Shown here one piece after another: positions 9,880 through 24,300 of a stretch of 64,000 nucleotides of DNA. A program made the position numbers and the translations under genes. Source of the DNA: Ricinus communis (lineage: Eukaryota > Streptophyta > Magnoliopsida > Malpighiales > Euphorbiaceae). Within the stretch, counting starts at the first letter, position 1. The number at the start of each line of letters is the position of its first letter. Where the stretch lies: NCBI RefSeq assembly GCF_019578655.1, contig NC_063257.1, forward strand, positions 2,480,001-2,544,000. Reading direction: 5' to 3'. The notes under the pieces were generated by a model. The model had not been told where the DNA came from. It saw only the letters and a list, made by a program, of their open reading frames with translations, and ran no database searches.

Positions 9880-11600
9880 TCTTCCATTTTTCCTGTTATA
9901 AAGTGGTACAAGAAAACAAAAACAACAAGCTTTGATGGTAGTTTTTCCTTCAAGTATTGTGTAAGGGCTCTGTTTGATTTATGTACTTGAAGGTTTCAGG
10001 AGGCGATGGAAAGAAGTTATGGACTTTTCAGTTTTATTTAGAATTAGGGCCCTTGGTAAATAGTGAGTTGATGTATATATTTTGAACACAGTAGCTAGAT
10101 TTGGGGCCAAGTCTTCAGTAGTTTTAGACTGGGCCTTGACCCTCGTCAGTTGTTTTTGCTGGACTTGCCCACTGTCCACTGTGGGATAGGTTCCTCCTCA
10201 ACAAACTATGTTCCTCCTTTGTAAAGCAGTTGTTTAATTTAATGGTAGAAGCTATATTTGCCCCCTTTTTCTTAAGATAAGTCTAAGGCGAAACTCTTCT
10301 CCTTTCCGTTAACTTCAGTGGCATTCAAGTTCAGATATCTTTCTCTACAATTGACATTTTTCATTGGGTATCAATTTCTACTTTTTTCCGGAGAAATTAA
10401 GAGTTTCTAAAATGATTATCAATTATAATAGAAAATAAAATTAGAGTAAAAGCTAGCATTATGGAAATGGATTTCGAGAAACTTATGGATGTATAAAGAA
10501 TGTGCGTATGAAGTAGCAATACAAATATTATTTATTTATTTATGATTAATTTAGTTGTTAAATCTGTTACACCCTGTGAAACATGTTTGAACAATTATAA
10601 TGTTTAGCAACAATGGAAAACCTCTGCAAAGATGACATATATTGGGATGATAAGGCATCTCCTTCCATTCCTGTTGTCTCAGCAGATTATGGGCCAAACC
10701 GACAGCACACATCGCATAACCTGAATAGAGTAAGTTTTAAGTTGTGGCACTTATGAGAAACCATACAAAGCTTAGCCCATAAATGATGACATCCTAGTAA
10801 TTGGCCAACAAATACAGAGCTGGACCCATTTCTCTGCAGATGGGGTTGCTAATAGAACTCTCTCGACCAACGTGCACAAGCAAATCAAAGATCACTCTTT
10901 CTTCTGCTTCTTATTACCAAATGTATGAATTTCCCTAAATCTACCATCAGGTGTTGCATCACGAGACATACACTTTATTACTTAAAATATTCCTCCTCGT
11001 CTTGCAGAAGAACTCTTAGAACCTACAAGCTGCTGAAGCTAGAGGTGTTGGAGAGTACCATTAGCATCACTTTGAGACACAATTTTTAATTCAGAGCTTC
11101 ACATGCACAAACAAAGGGAGGTAACAGCTACTTTCCCGGTCCTCACTCGAGAAAAAGATGTCCCAACTCCTGCTTCAGTAAGGCCATTTGAATTGAGTAA
11201 AAGAGAAATCATTATCATTTGGCTCCCATTCCACTTCACCCTTTAAAAAGCTAATATGCATCCTCAATACAACAACTAACTCTGACCCACACAACTTTGG
11301 ATATTTCTATTTCTAGTTCTAGTTCTAGTTCTAATTCCTTAATGCTAGTCCGGTCAGGTCCCTCTTCGAGAAGAAATGTGCGTAACAGCCCATGCCTGCT
11401 GTCCATTTGTATTAAAATTCCAATCATTTTTCTCAGTCAATAATGGTCTTTAAAAAGCTGCCTTGGCTATGGACTGCTGTAGTTCTGAAACACAGACAGC
11501 TCCTAAAACCAAAAACCTACAATTAAAACCTTAGAAAAATATCAATTTGATGTTTCCATCCATCTTGGTCCACTAATATAAATCAAATGGTTACTGTCTA
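9880..11600. other. MCU 3' flank and spacer
   Basis: The first 350 bp or so is likely the MCU 3' UTR. The rest is moderately AT-rich with no supported gene. A short TTCTAG tandem run lies at 11311-11334. Confidence 0.5.
11311..11334 (+). repeat. TTCTAG hexamer repeat
   Basis: Three perfect TTCTAG units and one variant (TTCTAA). Confidence 0.85.
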
Positions 11601-11624
11601 TAAAATAAATAAATTGATTACTAC

Positions 11625-12110
11625 ACCCAATGTTTTTAAACCTGAACCGGTGATCTAAAAGGTCTAGCGCGGCTGGATTTTGGTTGGACCAGTTCTACCA
11701 TATTGACCCTGGTTCAGTGACATGATGATATCATAAAAGACTCTTTCAAATTATTGAAATATTCAAAACAAGTAAAAGAAATTAATGCATGAAATGATTA
11801 AGATTAGAAATTGTAAAGTAAAAATAATAAGAAAAAATTGACTAAAAAGCAAATGAAATGTATTATTTTATTAGTAATCTAGAGTAATTTAAAATATGTT
11901 GACTATAATTTTTATTTAACTCGAAAAATTTTAAATATATGTTTAAAATTTTATTATTAATTTATAGAAATACATTTAATTAGATAATAGGGTAAAACTA
12001 CAAATATATTAAGTGGAATTTGACCAAAATCATTTGGACAATCACAAATTGCCTATTATTGTAAAATCTAAACTAGTCCGGTCTAGTTTTCGAAATAGTA
12101 ATAAATTTAA
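11625..12110. mobile_element. Possible MITE-like relic with CCGGTCTAG-type ends
   Basis: The left end reads TTTTTAAACCTGAACCGGTGA and the right end CTAAACTAGTCCGGTCTAGTT. The reverse complement of the right end (AAAACTAGACCGGACTAG) partly matches the left, so the block may be bounded by imperfect inverted repeats. Wording around 11640-11720 (GAACCGG, GGTTGGACCAGTT) resembles widespread non-autonomous plant repeats. No coding frame is present. No target-site duplication was confirmed. Confidence 0.3.
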
Positions 12111-12186
12111 ACAGTTGAACAAATAGAGACATTGGAAAGGGGAAATAAATTAGGCCAACTAATGTAATTGCCTAACCACTTCCTTT

Positions 12187-12216
12187 CCTAATCCTAATCC
12201 TAATCCTAATCCTAAT
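12187..12216 (+). repeat. (CCTAAT)5 repeat
   Basis: Five perfect CCTAAT units. It resembles but is not the plant telomere repeat CCCTAAA. Confidence 0.9.
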
Positions 12217-15200
12217 CTAGCAAATCTTTGATGGCGTATCAAACAAAAAAGAACAAGTTTTCTTTTTGAATGCCACTCATCTTTCTTTCATTTCCATTGT
12301 CCCTAATCAGATTGAAGGCCATTGTCATGCCTCCTCATTATTTTATAATTTGAATAGCTATCTCGTATTTAATACAATTTTTTCCTCTTAAATTGAGAAA
12401 TGAAAAGGGAATTTTGATAATTTGAGTGGACATATTGTAATCAATGTCATGTGAGTATGTTGAGTATATTTATTATGTAGGCCCATTGGGTTATTATGCA
12501 TTAGAAGAGTACCTTTTCTTATTTATTTCCTTATAACACTAGGATGACATTTTTGCCAATAAGCAAATATTACTGCATAATTGTATAATTTACAATGTTA
12601 CTCAAATTTTAATTAATATAAATAATTAATTTTCATATTTAGTACTTCAAAATTGCAGTTTATGTAAAATTACTTAATATAAAAAAATATTATATTTTTT
12701 AATCTGCACGAAAGTTGAAAAATAATAATATGAGTGGAGTTAAATAAATGTTTCTTTAAATACTGATGTGCACATATTTTTGTAACAATTAATAGATGTT
12801 TCATTAAAGTGGCCTTTAAAAGTGGAAAAACAAATAATTAAGAGGGAGAACAATCCAAAAGAAGCCTACAGTATTGGGTGAGCCTGAGAGTGGCATTTAC
12901 TGTTTCAGTCTGCCGCTCTATTTCGGTGTCTAGAAATTAACTTCACATCAAAATTATGAGACACACATGCTGCGGTAACTTGTTGACTTTTTTCACGTGA
13001 TGATTTAGTTATTACAAAGTAGAGTTGTTTAATCACATCCATAATCCGACAAACTCATAAAATTAAAATTTAATTTATTAGATTTAAATATTATTGAATT
13101 GACAATAATTAAAAAAATAATAATATTAAATAAAAATAAATTAATATTAAAATTTATAATTTATAATATTATACGACTTAATTTGATATAAAATTAAACA
13201 TTAAAAATTATATAATATATAATTTAAATAAAATTATTTTATTTTATTTCTTCTCCTAAATTTTTAGAATTGTTATCTAGTTTTCTTTCTAATTAAAAAT
13301 AATATTAAATATTAAATTTTATTTAGTTAATTATATCTATTCATCTAATTTAATTATATAATTACATGTAATTTTATTTGTTATTTCTTCTTTAAAAGTT
13401 TTTAAGTTTTAATTTTAATCTTTAAATTAAAATTTTTAAAATCAAACTCAATTAAAAAATAATAAATATGAATTTATAGATTTTTTTAAATATTAAATCC
13501 AATTTTAAATAAATACAATCCTATTAATATAGTTTGGATTAGCATATAGCTTTTAAACCGATCAAACAAACATATGAATACTCCTATTTAAAAAAATGTA
13601 TGTATTTTAATATATTTTTTACCGTATAAGAAATATACAAAATTGAAATATATTTGATATATTTTTATTTATATGGAAAAATATATTTAATTTTATTATA
13701 GTTGTGATTTTTGTTTATAAATAAGAAAAGAAGATTTATATTAAAGGATTAATAGAAAAATAGATTAACGTGAAAAGTGAAATAAAAGTGTAAACTGAAA
13801 GGAGAAGAGGGGAAATATTAGGAAAAGCGCGTAAAAGGTAATAGCTGTAATCGCGTGGTGACAGTAAGTTTCAAAATGTACTTGCTCCCTGCCCTTCAGT
13901 GACGCACCTTCTTTGACTTCAACACCTACGTCACCTGTTGTTGAACCGCTGCTTTATACATATGATTACCCCATATATTTTTCTTGTATTATAAAAACTA
14001 TATCTAGAATTTAGAATTCTAAAATATTTTTTTCTATAATTTTTTTAAAATCACGTTCTCTCCTTACGTGTCTTCTTCTAATAAATTGTTTATTTATAAA
14101 TTAAAATATTAATTATGTATTTATAATTAAAAAAAAAAAGAAGGCATAAACAGAGCATTGTTGGATATTTTTAGGAGTTCATCGCAGCAATTTATTTTAT
14201 TACTTTTAATTTTGATAATTGGCCTTCTTAAAAAGGGAACAAAGAAAATTGTGGTTTATTAAAAAATATATTTAAGAATAATATTTTTTTACATCTGACG
14301 ACGGATCGTAAATAATGAGGTACACCATTGCTTCCAGCCACAATTACCGAATCCTAAATTTTGTTATCCATCATTGATTGTTCCAAAACCATTCTGAATA
14401 AGGCAAAAATATACATGTGCTGAATAGGGCAATTTCCAATTTTCATACCAAATGGACCGCCCCCAAATATATACATAAACCAAACAATAATTTGGGAAAT
14501 AAATAAAACTCTTATCTTTATGTGATCTTATTATTTAATAAATATTCATAATTTCCTATAAAAAGAATATTTGAATATGTCTTCTTTCTTGCCATGTAAA
14601 CTTAATCATTCTATTAAAGCACACAACAGATCAATTTTAACATATACATCATTCTGTGTAGTTGGAAAAGATTTCCAAAAAAATTAAATATTTTTGTTAT
14701 AAAATTAAAACTTACTTATTTAATTCAAAATAATTATTTAATATTGTACATAATTAATTTTATACACTTAGTTATAATTAAGTTAATTTTCTTAAAAAAA
14801 ATAGGTATATATTTGAAATAAATTTTTTATTAATAACCAATAAAATTTTCCAATGTTGTAATATGTCTTTCAACTTTACTATTTTTTAATGTTATTTTTA
14901 GAATTTATTCGAAATACAATATTAATTTCAATAGAAATGGGTATTTATAGTTTTCATTTAACACAACATATAAATAATTCATTTCTACATGAGCTCTATT
15001 TATAACTTATTTTATGAGATTCTCTAACAGATTTAATCAAACAAAATACAATATTAAATCTTAGTTGTTGAATATCTATGTATCGCATTCTTATTGTATC
15101 TGCTAAGACTTTCAAAACAACATATCATTTTATACTTCATAGTTAATTATTGGTTATATAAAGTCTAACCCATAGTATTAGAGAAATGAATTCGTCCTGA

Positions 15201-15810
15201 TCAAGTATTCAACCGGGTGTAATTAGTAGACCCTAGCCATCTCTCAGTTTTCTTCTTTTTTTTTTTTTAATAAAATTTTATTTTTTGCCCACTGCTGGTT
15301 ATTTTTAAATCAGCGGTGGTCCTTTCTCTCTTATTATTATTAATTAATTTTAATAAATAAATATTAATATTTTTATAAGAGTTTTATAATTTTCCATTAT
15401 AAAAATTGAGTTCTTTTTTTAGAAAAATTTTATGGTTATCTATTACAGAACGTTGTCGAGTTTTTTCTCTATGATTGTGGTAAAAAAAATAAAAAATAAA
15501 TTCGACATTCAAACAACCAGGTTCGTCAAAAAAGATATCTATAAAGTCGATATGTGGCTTAGTGTCATCGACTAGAGTGTTTTTTCACAGAATTATAATT
15601 TACTGCTTCATCAACATAATTGATGATTATTATTAATGTTTAATATTTATTTTTATCTCTTATATCAAAATAATATTTATTAATTCTCATCAGCACAATA
15701 TCTATATTTATTAAAGAAAAGTATTCAACTGCAGTCTTGAAAATGAGAGCAATTGGGGAAATATTGGGTAGGATGTAGATTGCATGGGTGAGTTACAGGA
15801 AGCATGTGTT

Positions 15811-15834
15811 GGATTGGAATTGGAATTGGAATTG
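15811..15834 (+). repeat. GGAATT hexamer repeat
   Basis: About four units of GGAATT or GGATT in a row. Confidence 0.8.
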
Positions 15835-17160
15835 ACCAAGTGACATGACCATGCAAACCCCACTTACAACCTTTTTTCAGTTAGGAGCCTATCCATATTA
15901 TTATTGTTATTATTATACAAAATGAAAATGCATTACTGAGGGGCTCCCCATCAAAATATAAATTTCCATGTGAATGGACCGACTTCAAGAAGGGAGCATT
16001 ATCATTGGTTTCTTGAAAATTTTGCTGATTGCAACTGATATTGCTTTTCCCTGGACGCTTGGTGTTGGCACATATCTGAAGATGTGTGATCACTACGTAC
16101 TCTACAGATATTTCCTTCATAGCTGAAGATGTGTAACATAATAATCACTCTATATTATCTCATTTTCTAGCTCTACCAGCTTTAATCATACTCTTTCTGC
16201 TTTTGCTACAAACATTAGATCTCATTTAGAATTGATTAATTAATGTGAGAATTAAATGAATTAAAAAAGAATAAAGTCTAATAAATAGGATTAGATTTGA
16301 ATTAAACTAATATCAAAATTATTATAACTAGTCACTTTGCAGGGATTGGATATCTAAATGAGTTAGAGAGTGTGAATCATATTTTTTATTTTTTGGGGAA
16401 ACTCATATTAACTTATTAAGCATTTATCCCAGTGATTTAAGAAAGGATTTTGTGGTCTAAAGTCTAAAATAAATAAATGAAAGTTAAAACAGTGAAATTA
16501 AGTGGCATGCAATACAGGTTGAAAGAGCCATCCTGCCGTACCCAAAAGAAAGTTATGATGCTATCTTCGATCTTTAGTTGCTGGCTCATATGCCTGTGAT
16601 TAGTTAGCTAAAAGCACACCCACTCATGCAAACTACTTTATTTTAGGAAAAAAAATTAAAGATTTAATAAACATAAACCTATACAAGAATGGAAGTAAAA
16701 TTGTATTATTCTCATTCTAATAAGATTAATGAATGCTTGAATTTGAAATTTTTTGGCAATTTCCCAGTCATGGAAATTATACTGCCCTCACTGGCTATGC
16801 TTAATCATGCAAATCGTTGTGTGGCTAATGGCTGAGAGCCTGAGGAAAGTACAAAATAAAGCCATCAGTGATGATTTCCTCTAATCTTTTCTGTGGCACC
16901 AGCAACTTTTGTAATCCACTACCTACTATTATAGCTTTAAATAGCCATAATAAAATGAACTTACTTCGGCTTTATATCCCGGAAATATCTTTCTCTTTTC
17001 TCTAAGAAAGCGACACTATATAAGTGGTCCAAGTTTAATAAGATCCACCGTGAATATAAAAATAATAATTTATTTATTTCTTATATTTATTATAAAATAT
17101 GATATCATTTAATAAAAAAAGTGAAAGTCTGAATTTAACATCTATACTTATAATATAAGG

Positions 17161-17164
<4 letters not shown>

Positions 17165-17209
<45 letters not shown>
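17165..17209. repeat. (AT)n microsatellite
   Basis: An uninterrupted AT dinucleotide run of about 45 bp. Confidence 0.95.
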
Positions 17210-17210
<1 letters not shown>

Positions 17211-19158
17211 CGGTAATTTATCATTCATAACGAAATAAATAAAGTAATTAATTAAACAGAGATACAATTTGCAATTATTTATCCGATTGATGAGGTCAAA
17301 TAGTTCACACAACATGATATTCTTCAATGTTAATGGGTGCATATTTCTTATGCCATAATAATAAGTGGAACTGTTCATGAAATATTTTCAAAGTTTATAA
17401 ATGACGAGTTCTAAAGTCATAGCATATTCAATTAGATGTATCAATGATCCACCATACGTTTTAATGAACAAAATGTTGGACCAAATAGGATGTGCTAAAG
17501 AGATTCTTAACCTATCCTAGGTGGCAAATAGCATTATTTTCTTAATTTATGCAACAAGTTCAAACAAAAGCCTCCCGGAACGTCAAAGTTCAAAGGACAT
17601 TGACCGTGGCAACTTGGGAAGCATGTCTCTTTTTTTCCTCTCATTGGTGGGTATTGGGTGCATGTATTTTGACCCACAGTAAGAAGGTACACTTTTTTCT
17701 TTTTTTTTTTTTGTTTCCAATTATTGAAGAAATGGGTCATCTTAAGTTGATGTTTTACTTGCTTCATTTCTGATATTTTGAGAGGGATTTTGCATTTTCA
17801 ATTCAAAATCTCTTCCGTCCTTCACAATTAAAATTCATAGTTGAAATTAAACATTTTTAGCATTAGAAGCAATCTTGCAATTATTTATATATATATTCGG
17901 AGCTATAATTGTAGGATAGAAACAGCAATTTATTTGAAATATTAAAGTTTATATTAACTAAGGATGCCTTTTGTACGATATATTGCCATAAATTCTGGAT
18001 ATTTTGTCCTGGGTTTGGCTTGTGATCACTATTAGATCTATTTACGAGTAATTACATGTAAAAAAATTATTTATTTTTAATCGCTCATCTAAATAGATTA
18101 AAATTTTAAATTTAAGCAATCAAAGTGGGCTTGTGTACTTTTGAACATTTCTAATTACAGCCAATTTTGAGCGGTATACTTTTATTTTTCTTTTTTCATA
18201 CTATTTTTGCAGTGAATCAAAGTGTGCAGAATTGTAAAACTGGGATTGGTCTCAGGAAATCTAAAACTAAATAGCAATATTCTTATGGTAGGACCAAAGG
18301 CACGGAGACAATCTGAGCAACATTTAATACTCTGATAGTACAAATGTGATTAGGTTAATTACCCATAAAATAATAAGGTATGAATTTATTGAGGGCAGTC
18401 TAATGAATAAATAAGCAGGCAAATTTTGGAGATAATGATAGATTAAGTTTTAGATAATACGAGATTGAGATAATTGAGGATGCCAAAGCATGAAGAAGAA
18501 AAATTAAAACAAACTGAAGCTTGTGTTGTAGGTTACCAACCTAACAAGTAACAACTAATCTTTATTTAAATCCTATGACCAAGTATTTTTGGTGTTTTTC
18601 CTTACATTATTTTAAACATATCAGAATTGTTCCTAATTCACGCAACCTATATTTCCACCACTCTTTTTTCTTTTTTTCCTGGGATATCGATTGAGGTAAA
18701 GAAAGGTACATTTTCTTTGCTTATTCTCTAATCATGAATATTGCAAAATCAGGGCAATATTTTTTATTTATTTTTCACACCTACTGTAAGAGATATGAGT
18801 TGAATAGAATAGGTAATCGATAAACATTACATCAAACAATCATCCTAACGTTTTAATAAGAATAATTAAAAATTAAATCAACTTAATTAGGTTAATACCT
18901 AAACCTATAATCAGGTCTAACCCGAGCATATCAGTTTGGCATAAATATATTCTTTTATCAGGCGTACCAATGGGAGATAAATATGATATATTTGAGAATA
19001 ATGTGCGGCTGAGTACCATGAAATAATAATGTAGATTTTTGTAAATGAACCTGACACCATCACCGTTGATAAAGACGGGCCTACTGGCTTTTATTTTTAT
19101 CAGAGGGGCCAAGTGAATACGTTGAATTTTAGTCATCTATTATATTAGTTTTCCTTAT

Positions 19159-19179
19159 TATATATATATATATATATAA
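19159..19179. repeat. Short (TA)n microsatellite
   Basis: About ten TA units. Confidence 0.85.
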
Positions 19180-21266
19180 CTTTTTTTTATTTCCCATCCA
19201 GATAAGACTTTTAGCCGTACGGCATTATTGATTTTAATTAACTATGTCTTAAAAATATAATAAAAGAATCACTCGCTGAGTTCAGAATCTTAAATTGATT
19301 GTACCATAAGATGCCCATGTCTAAATTTGTAATTACCTTTTCTATATCATATTCTTTTCTTTTTTTCGAAAAACATATTACAAGTTTTCTGTAATAATTT
19401 TTACATGATAAACTCTGGGAATTTTAATATTAAAACACCTAAAAATTATAAAAATATAATTTTTTGGAAGTTATAAGTTGTTTAGCTCATTTCATATTTA
19501 TCACAAATACAATAATTAATTAATTTTATTTATAAATAATGTGGTAAATATTAAATATATTTAAATTTTTTTATCTTTTTAATATTATTTTAAATAAAAA
19601 ATATGGAAACACATTTATTTATTTTTTAAAAGAACAATTAAACTTGCATTTCATTTTAAATCAACAACTAACTAACGACTAGATTAAAATGAATTTCTGA
19701 TGGAGTTATTATTGGTGATAAGAAAAAGGTGAGACTACTTGATCAACTATTGTATTTTTTTTTTTTTGTTTAAGTACAAAAAGAATTTAAATGTTGTGCA
19801 TATACCTAAAAAACGAAATAATGTTAAGAACATTATATTTAATCACTTAATATATTTCAAAAGGAAAACGGATGAGACTTTTAAAGACCAATCCAGCAGC
19901 AATATTTGATTAATTTAATTTTAAAAGAATAGTTTACCCGAAAATGAATATTTTTACTGGTTCCCTAATGATGATTAAATTATATTTGAGGAATAAAAAG
20001 GATTTTAATTCTCACCTAATAAAGGTGCAAACTGTAATAAAATCAACTGACTGCCACAAACAAACAGACCAGCTGTCCCAATTTTGACCATCCACCCGTT
20101 GGAGCAGAACCCAGCCCCAGCGGCTCACGGTCAATTCATATTACCACACACATACTTAAAAACAATTTTCTGTTGCACAGCGTTTGGAATAATACAATAT
20201 AAAACTGACATGTTATTTGCTAAAAAAAAAAAAACACCTATTTACACTGTTTTAGTTTAAGATTTGAATGCTGATATAAATATTTTTAGTTCATATTACG
20301 ATGAAGCTAAAGTTAAAATAGAATTTATTTTAATTTATAGATCTTTCATTTAATAGTTTATTTAGATAACTTTATAAACATGGAAGCTAAAATTAATTCG
20401 AAAATAACTTTCTTTTGATATTTAATAATTTGTTTGATATTAAAACTTATTGGATTATTTTATTTATTCAGTATCAAATTAAATTACAAAATTAAGGTTC
20501 TATTTCTTTGGAGTGTATAAGAGAATAAACATTGTTTATAATCATAATTCTGCAGATGACTGCACCATATAAAAATTAAAAAATGAAACAATTATCATTA
20601 CCCTTAAACTGTAAATCAAATCAATTTTACGGTCATGGACAGTTATTTTTATCGACACGTGTAGCGTCCTGATTGAAGGAAATCCGTTTCTTCTGTTTAT
20701 GGTATGATGTTTTTATTCTTCAACTAAGTGATTGTTCAATTAGTATCCTAAAAAGATAACAAATAAAGCATAAACGAGTAAACGTGTGGCTATTCTGTAA
20801 ATTTGAGCATTGCATTTAGGTCATACAGACATTTCGAATGGTTGATATTTTATATCTCCTGTTGAAAAAAAATTGAAGCTACATAAAATTATAAATTAAT
20901 TATAATAAAATAAATGAAAAGATTATATCAAGTTATCAAGTCTACCCACCCCACCCAATCCATTTTGATTTTCAATCATCTCTTTCTCTCTCATTTTCTT
21001 TTATTATTATTCTGCTTCTTTGTGTCTTCACTGTCACTGTTTCTCTTTTCTTTCTTTGAGCCAAACAGAAAAAAGAAAAAAAAAACTCTTTGATTTGAAG
21101 TAACTTTGCAACTCGAGCAGTTTTGAATGCGGTCTTAATAGAACCCAAGCATTTTCTTTCTATTCACTCATTTCCGTTATTTAATTTATCCATTTCAAGA
21201 AATCCTTACATTCTTTTGATTTTTGTATTTCTTTTTGTGAATAAATATACATTTTAGCATTTGGAA

Positions 21267-21329
21267 ATGCGGGAGAGCCAGCGATTTTTTGAGGTGTTAA
21301 GGCCGATCGGAAAATCGCCGGCGATTTGA
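21267..21329 (+). promoter_or_regulatory. Upstream ORF in the leader of the M8 peptidase gene
   Basis: A 20-codon frame (MRESQRFFEVLRPIGKSPAI) ends in TGATG. Its stop overlaps the ATG of a second, out-of-frame upstream ORF (21329 onward) that runs past the main start at 21373 into exon 2. The leader upstream of it is pyrimidine-rich (20970-21060), which suggests that transcription begins before 21267, but no transcript evidence is available. Confidence 0.4.
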
Positions 21330-21372
21330 TGGAATCTACTACACTGTTTAGCCGTACAGGTTTTCATTTTTC

Positions 21373-24300
21373 ATGGAGATTTTTTTCCAGTGTAGTAGTA
21401 GTTCATGTTCGGCGTCTAAGCTCAGATTCGCAGTCGTTGTTTTCGAGGTAATTTTTTTGTTTTAAAAAAATTTCTTAGAAATGAAAGAGATTGAGAGGGT
21501 TTAAGTTGAGTAGAGTAAATGCTTACATATTTCTCTCATTTGCGCGTAAATATAGGAAAACTTATACTGTTAAGTAATTATCAGATTTTATTAGAGCTTT
21601 TCTGCTTAGTTCAATTGTTGATGTATTTCTCGTGAAACAAGCTGGGACTCAGCGTTTAAACTTGGGGATTAGGTCTAATTAGTGAAGTTAGGCCTTCCTA
21701 ATTGATAATCTTTTTCTTTTCTATTTCTACAGTGAAAATTTCCGGTCTGTTTGCTCACTATCTTTTGGTTTCTTTGCTTTTTTATTATTTTTTTAACCTT
21801 CTTGTTTTTAGGTCACTTTTCATTCTTTGTGAATCTTTCCGTAATTAGGAAAGGAAATGCTTTTCCTTCATCATTTAAAAAAACTCGGGCGTAGTATGTA
21901 ACTATGTATTCACAGTTTCAGTGTAGTGTCAAAGGATTTTAGAAACAATTAGTTGATGTATCAATTTTGTAATTAAGCTTATTTGAGCATATGGAGACCA
22001 AAGCTCTCGTCTTTTTTATGGTATTAGCTTTTGTGCAACTGGTGGTAGTCAGATCTGTTGATCCTATGGCAAAATCTGTTTTTGGCAAAATTGTATTTTT
22101 TTTTTGTTTCTTTTACATCACCACAAATAATGAGGCTTTCCGTTTGTGATTATGCTAACTATATTGTGTGTTCTGATTGACATGGGTATTCCTTTTTGCA
22201 ACAGATTGCAACACTGATATTTTTATGCTTTCAACCTGCTAATGCGAACCACCTAGAAAAAAGAATACAATGGCAAGTCGAAGAAAGAGGAAGTGGAAAT
22301 ATTGTATCACATTCATGCATTCATGACCAGATAATTGAACAGAGGAGGCGACCTGGTCGCAAGGTGTACTCTGTTACCCCACAGGTTTATGATCAATCTG
22401 GTATGTCTAAATCTCTTCATAATAAAGGAAGGGCTTTGCTTGGAGTTTCAGAATTACAGTTTCAGCAAAAGGATGCAAAGCAGCCCATTAGAATTTTTTT
22501 AAATTATGATGCCGTTGGCCACTCGCCTGATAGGGATTGCAGAAAAGTGGGTGACATAGTGAAGGTTGGTGACATAAGTAATTTGCAAACCGCTGGTGCT
22601 TATATTAGCCAGCCCTGTGCAGCTGATAGTGTGTTTATTTTTTCTGTCTCTTCCCTTTGCCAGCTTGGAGAACCTCCTGTGGCTTCTCCTGGCACTCCTT
22701 CTTGCAATCCTCATGGTGATCCTCCACTTTATGGTGACTGCTGGTATAACTGCACTTTTGATGATATATCTGGGGAGGATAAAAGGCGTCGCCTTCATAA
22801 GGTTAGTACTTCATTTTGCTTTCATATTAAATGTGAAAGTGATGCAAGCTTTAATTTTAATATGACCTCTGCAGCTTAACATGATATCTACATCTTACGA
22901 GTAATTATGTATGATGATAATTTATCAAAGACCTTTTCAATTCATGTAGGCTTTGGGGCAGACGGCTGACTGGTTTAGGAGAGCCCTTGCTGTTGAGCCT
23001 GTGAAGGGAAACTTGCGATTAAGTGGATATTCTGCTTGCGGGCAAGATGGGGGTGTGCAACTTCCGCATGAATATATTGAAGGTTTGCATTTTAGCGTCT
23101 TTGGCTTACTAGTTTTTGGAGTGTTCATCTCCAGTCTAGCTTTTGATGCCATTTGTAAATGTTCCAATTACTGAGGTATCCATTGCAATTATTTTTTTAC
23201 AGTGGGTGTAGCTGATGCGGACTTAGTTTTATTGGTGACTACAAGACCTACCACAGGCAACACTCTAGCATGGGCAGTGGCATGCGAACGTGATCAGTGG
23301 GGTCGTGCAATTGCTGGTATTCTTCATTGATCGTTTTAAATATATTAATATCTTATTCATGAATGCAATAGAAATGTAAATGATATCTCTTTTGCAGGAC
23401 ATGTGAATGTTGCTCCTCGCCATTTAACAGCCGAGGCAGAGACTTTACTTTCGGCAACTCTTATACATGAGGTGATTCATTTATTAAACTAGTGCGATTA
23501 TTATACTGTGGAACTCTTTTTCTTGTGCTGATTGGTGTAATTGTTCCAGGTTATGCATGTTCTTGGTTTTGATCCCCATGCCTTTGCGCACTTTAGGGAT
23601 GAGAGGAAAAGGAGGCGTGGTCAGGTAGATCTTTGACATGCATTGTCCATGAATTGAGTCAGTGTCTAGGAAAACTAGTCACTCTGAACTTGTTCAAAAA
23701 TATTTGAGAAATTGTACTTCAAGAATAAGTTTTCTGTACTTTCAAGGTGAACTACAACTTTAATGAAACATACTTTGACTCAGAAATTAATTAAAAGAGC
23801 TTGTTAAATGCTAGAACCTTGAAGATTGTGCTTCCTGTTTCTTCTTTTCTCATATGAGAATCAAAACACTTTTTCTCCTATTTAAAATTCATTTTTCTCT
23901 GTTAACAGTTATTTGATGGTAACAATTGTATGCCATATATCACTCTCAGGTTACTGAACAAGTTATGGATGAGAAGCTTGGGCGAATGGTAACCCGCGTA
24001 GTGCTTCCTCGTGTTGTCATGCATTCACGGCATCATTATGGGGTAATTGTGTTACGTAAAATTACTTTTCCTAATTAAATATGCTTGCGCCTTAATTATA
24101 AATAATACAAATCTTGGTTTATCTGTATATTATTTATTTGTTTATCTTTTTGCTTCATAAGCTGCAAAGCTAACAATAGTTTGATGGGCTCTCTCGTGGG
24201 CAGGCTTTCTCTGAGAATTTTACTGGTTTAGAACTTGAAGATGGAGGAGGGCGTGGCACATCAGGTATAAATTCCTTGCTCTGATATTTCTTTTCTCCTC

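Larger units (their letters stand above)
12111..20900. other. Long AT-rich intergenic region
   Basis: About 8.8 kb with no gene model I can support. It contains simple repeats (12187-12216, 15811-15834, 17165-17209, 19159-19179), homopolymer runs and very AT-rich tracts at 12580-13700 and 14500-15100. Small open frames at 15881-16120, 17534-17773 and 18873-19136 lack family features. Confidence 0.6.

Noticed and set aside
12187..12216. Telomere-like CCTAAT repeat
   Set aside because: The unit differs from the plant telomere heptamer CCCTAAA and has only five copies, so it is a simple repeat.
15881..16120. 79-codon minus-strand frame
   Set aside because: No domain, no promoter, and AT-driven composition; no splice partner found.
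18873..19136. 87-codon minus-strand frame that reads somewhat protein-like
   Set aside because: It could be a decayed element fragment, but I cannot match it to any family and no flanking element structure is visible.
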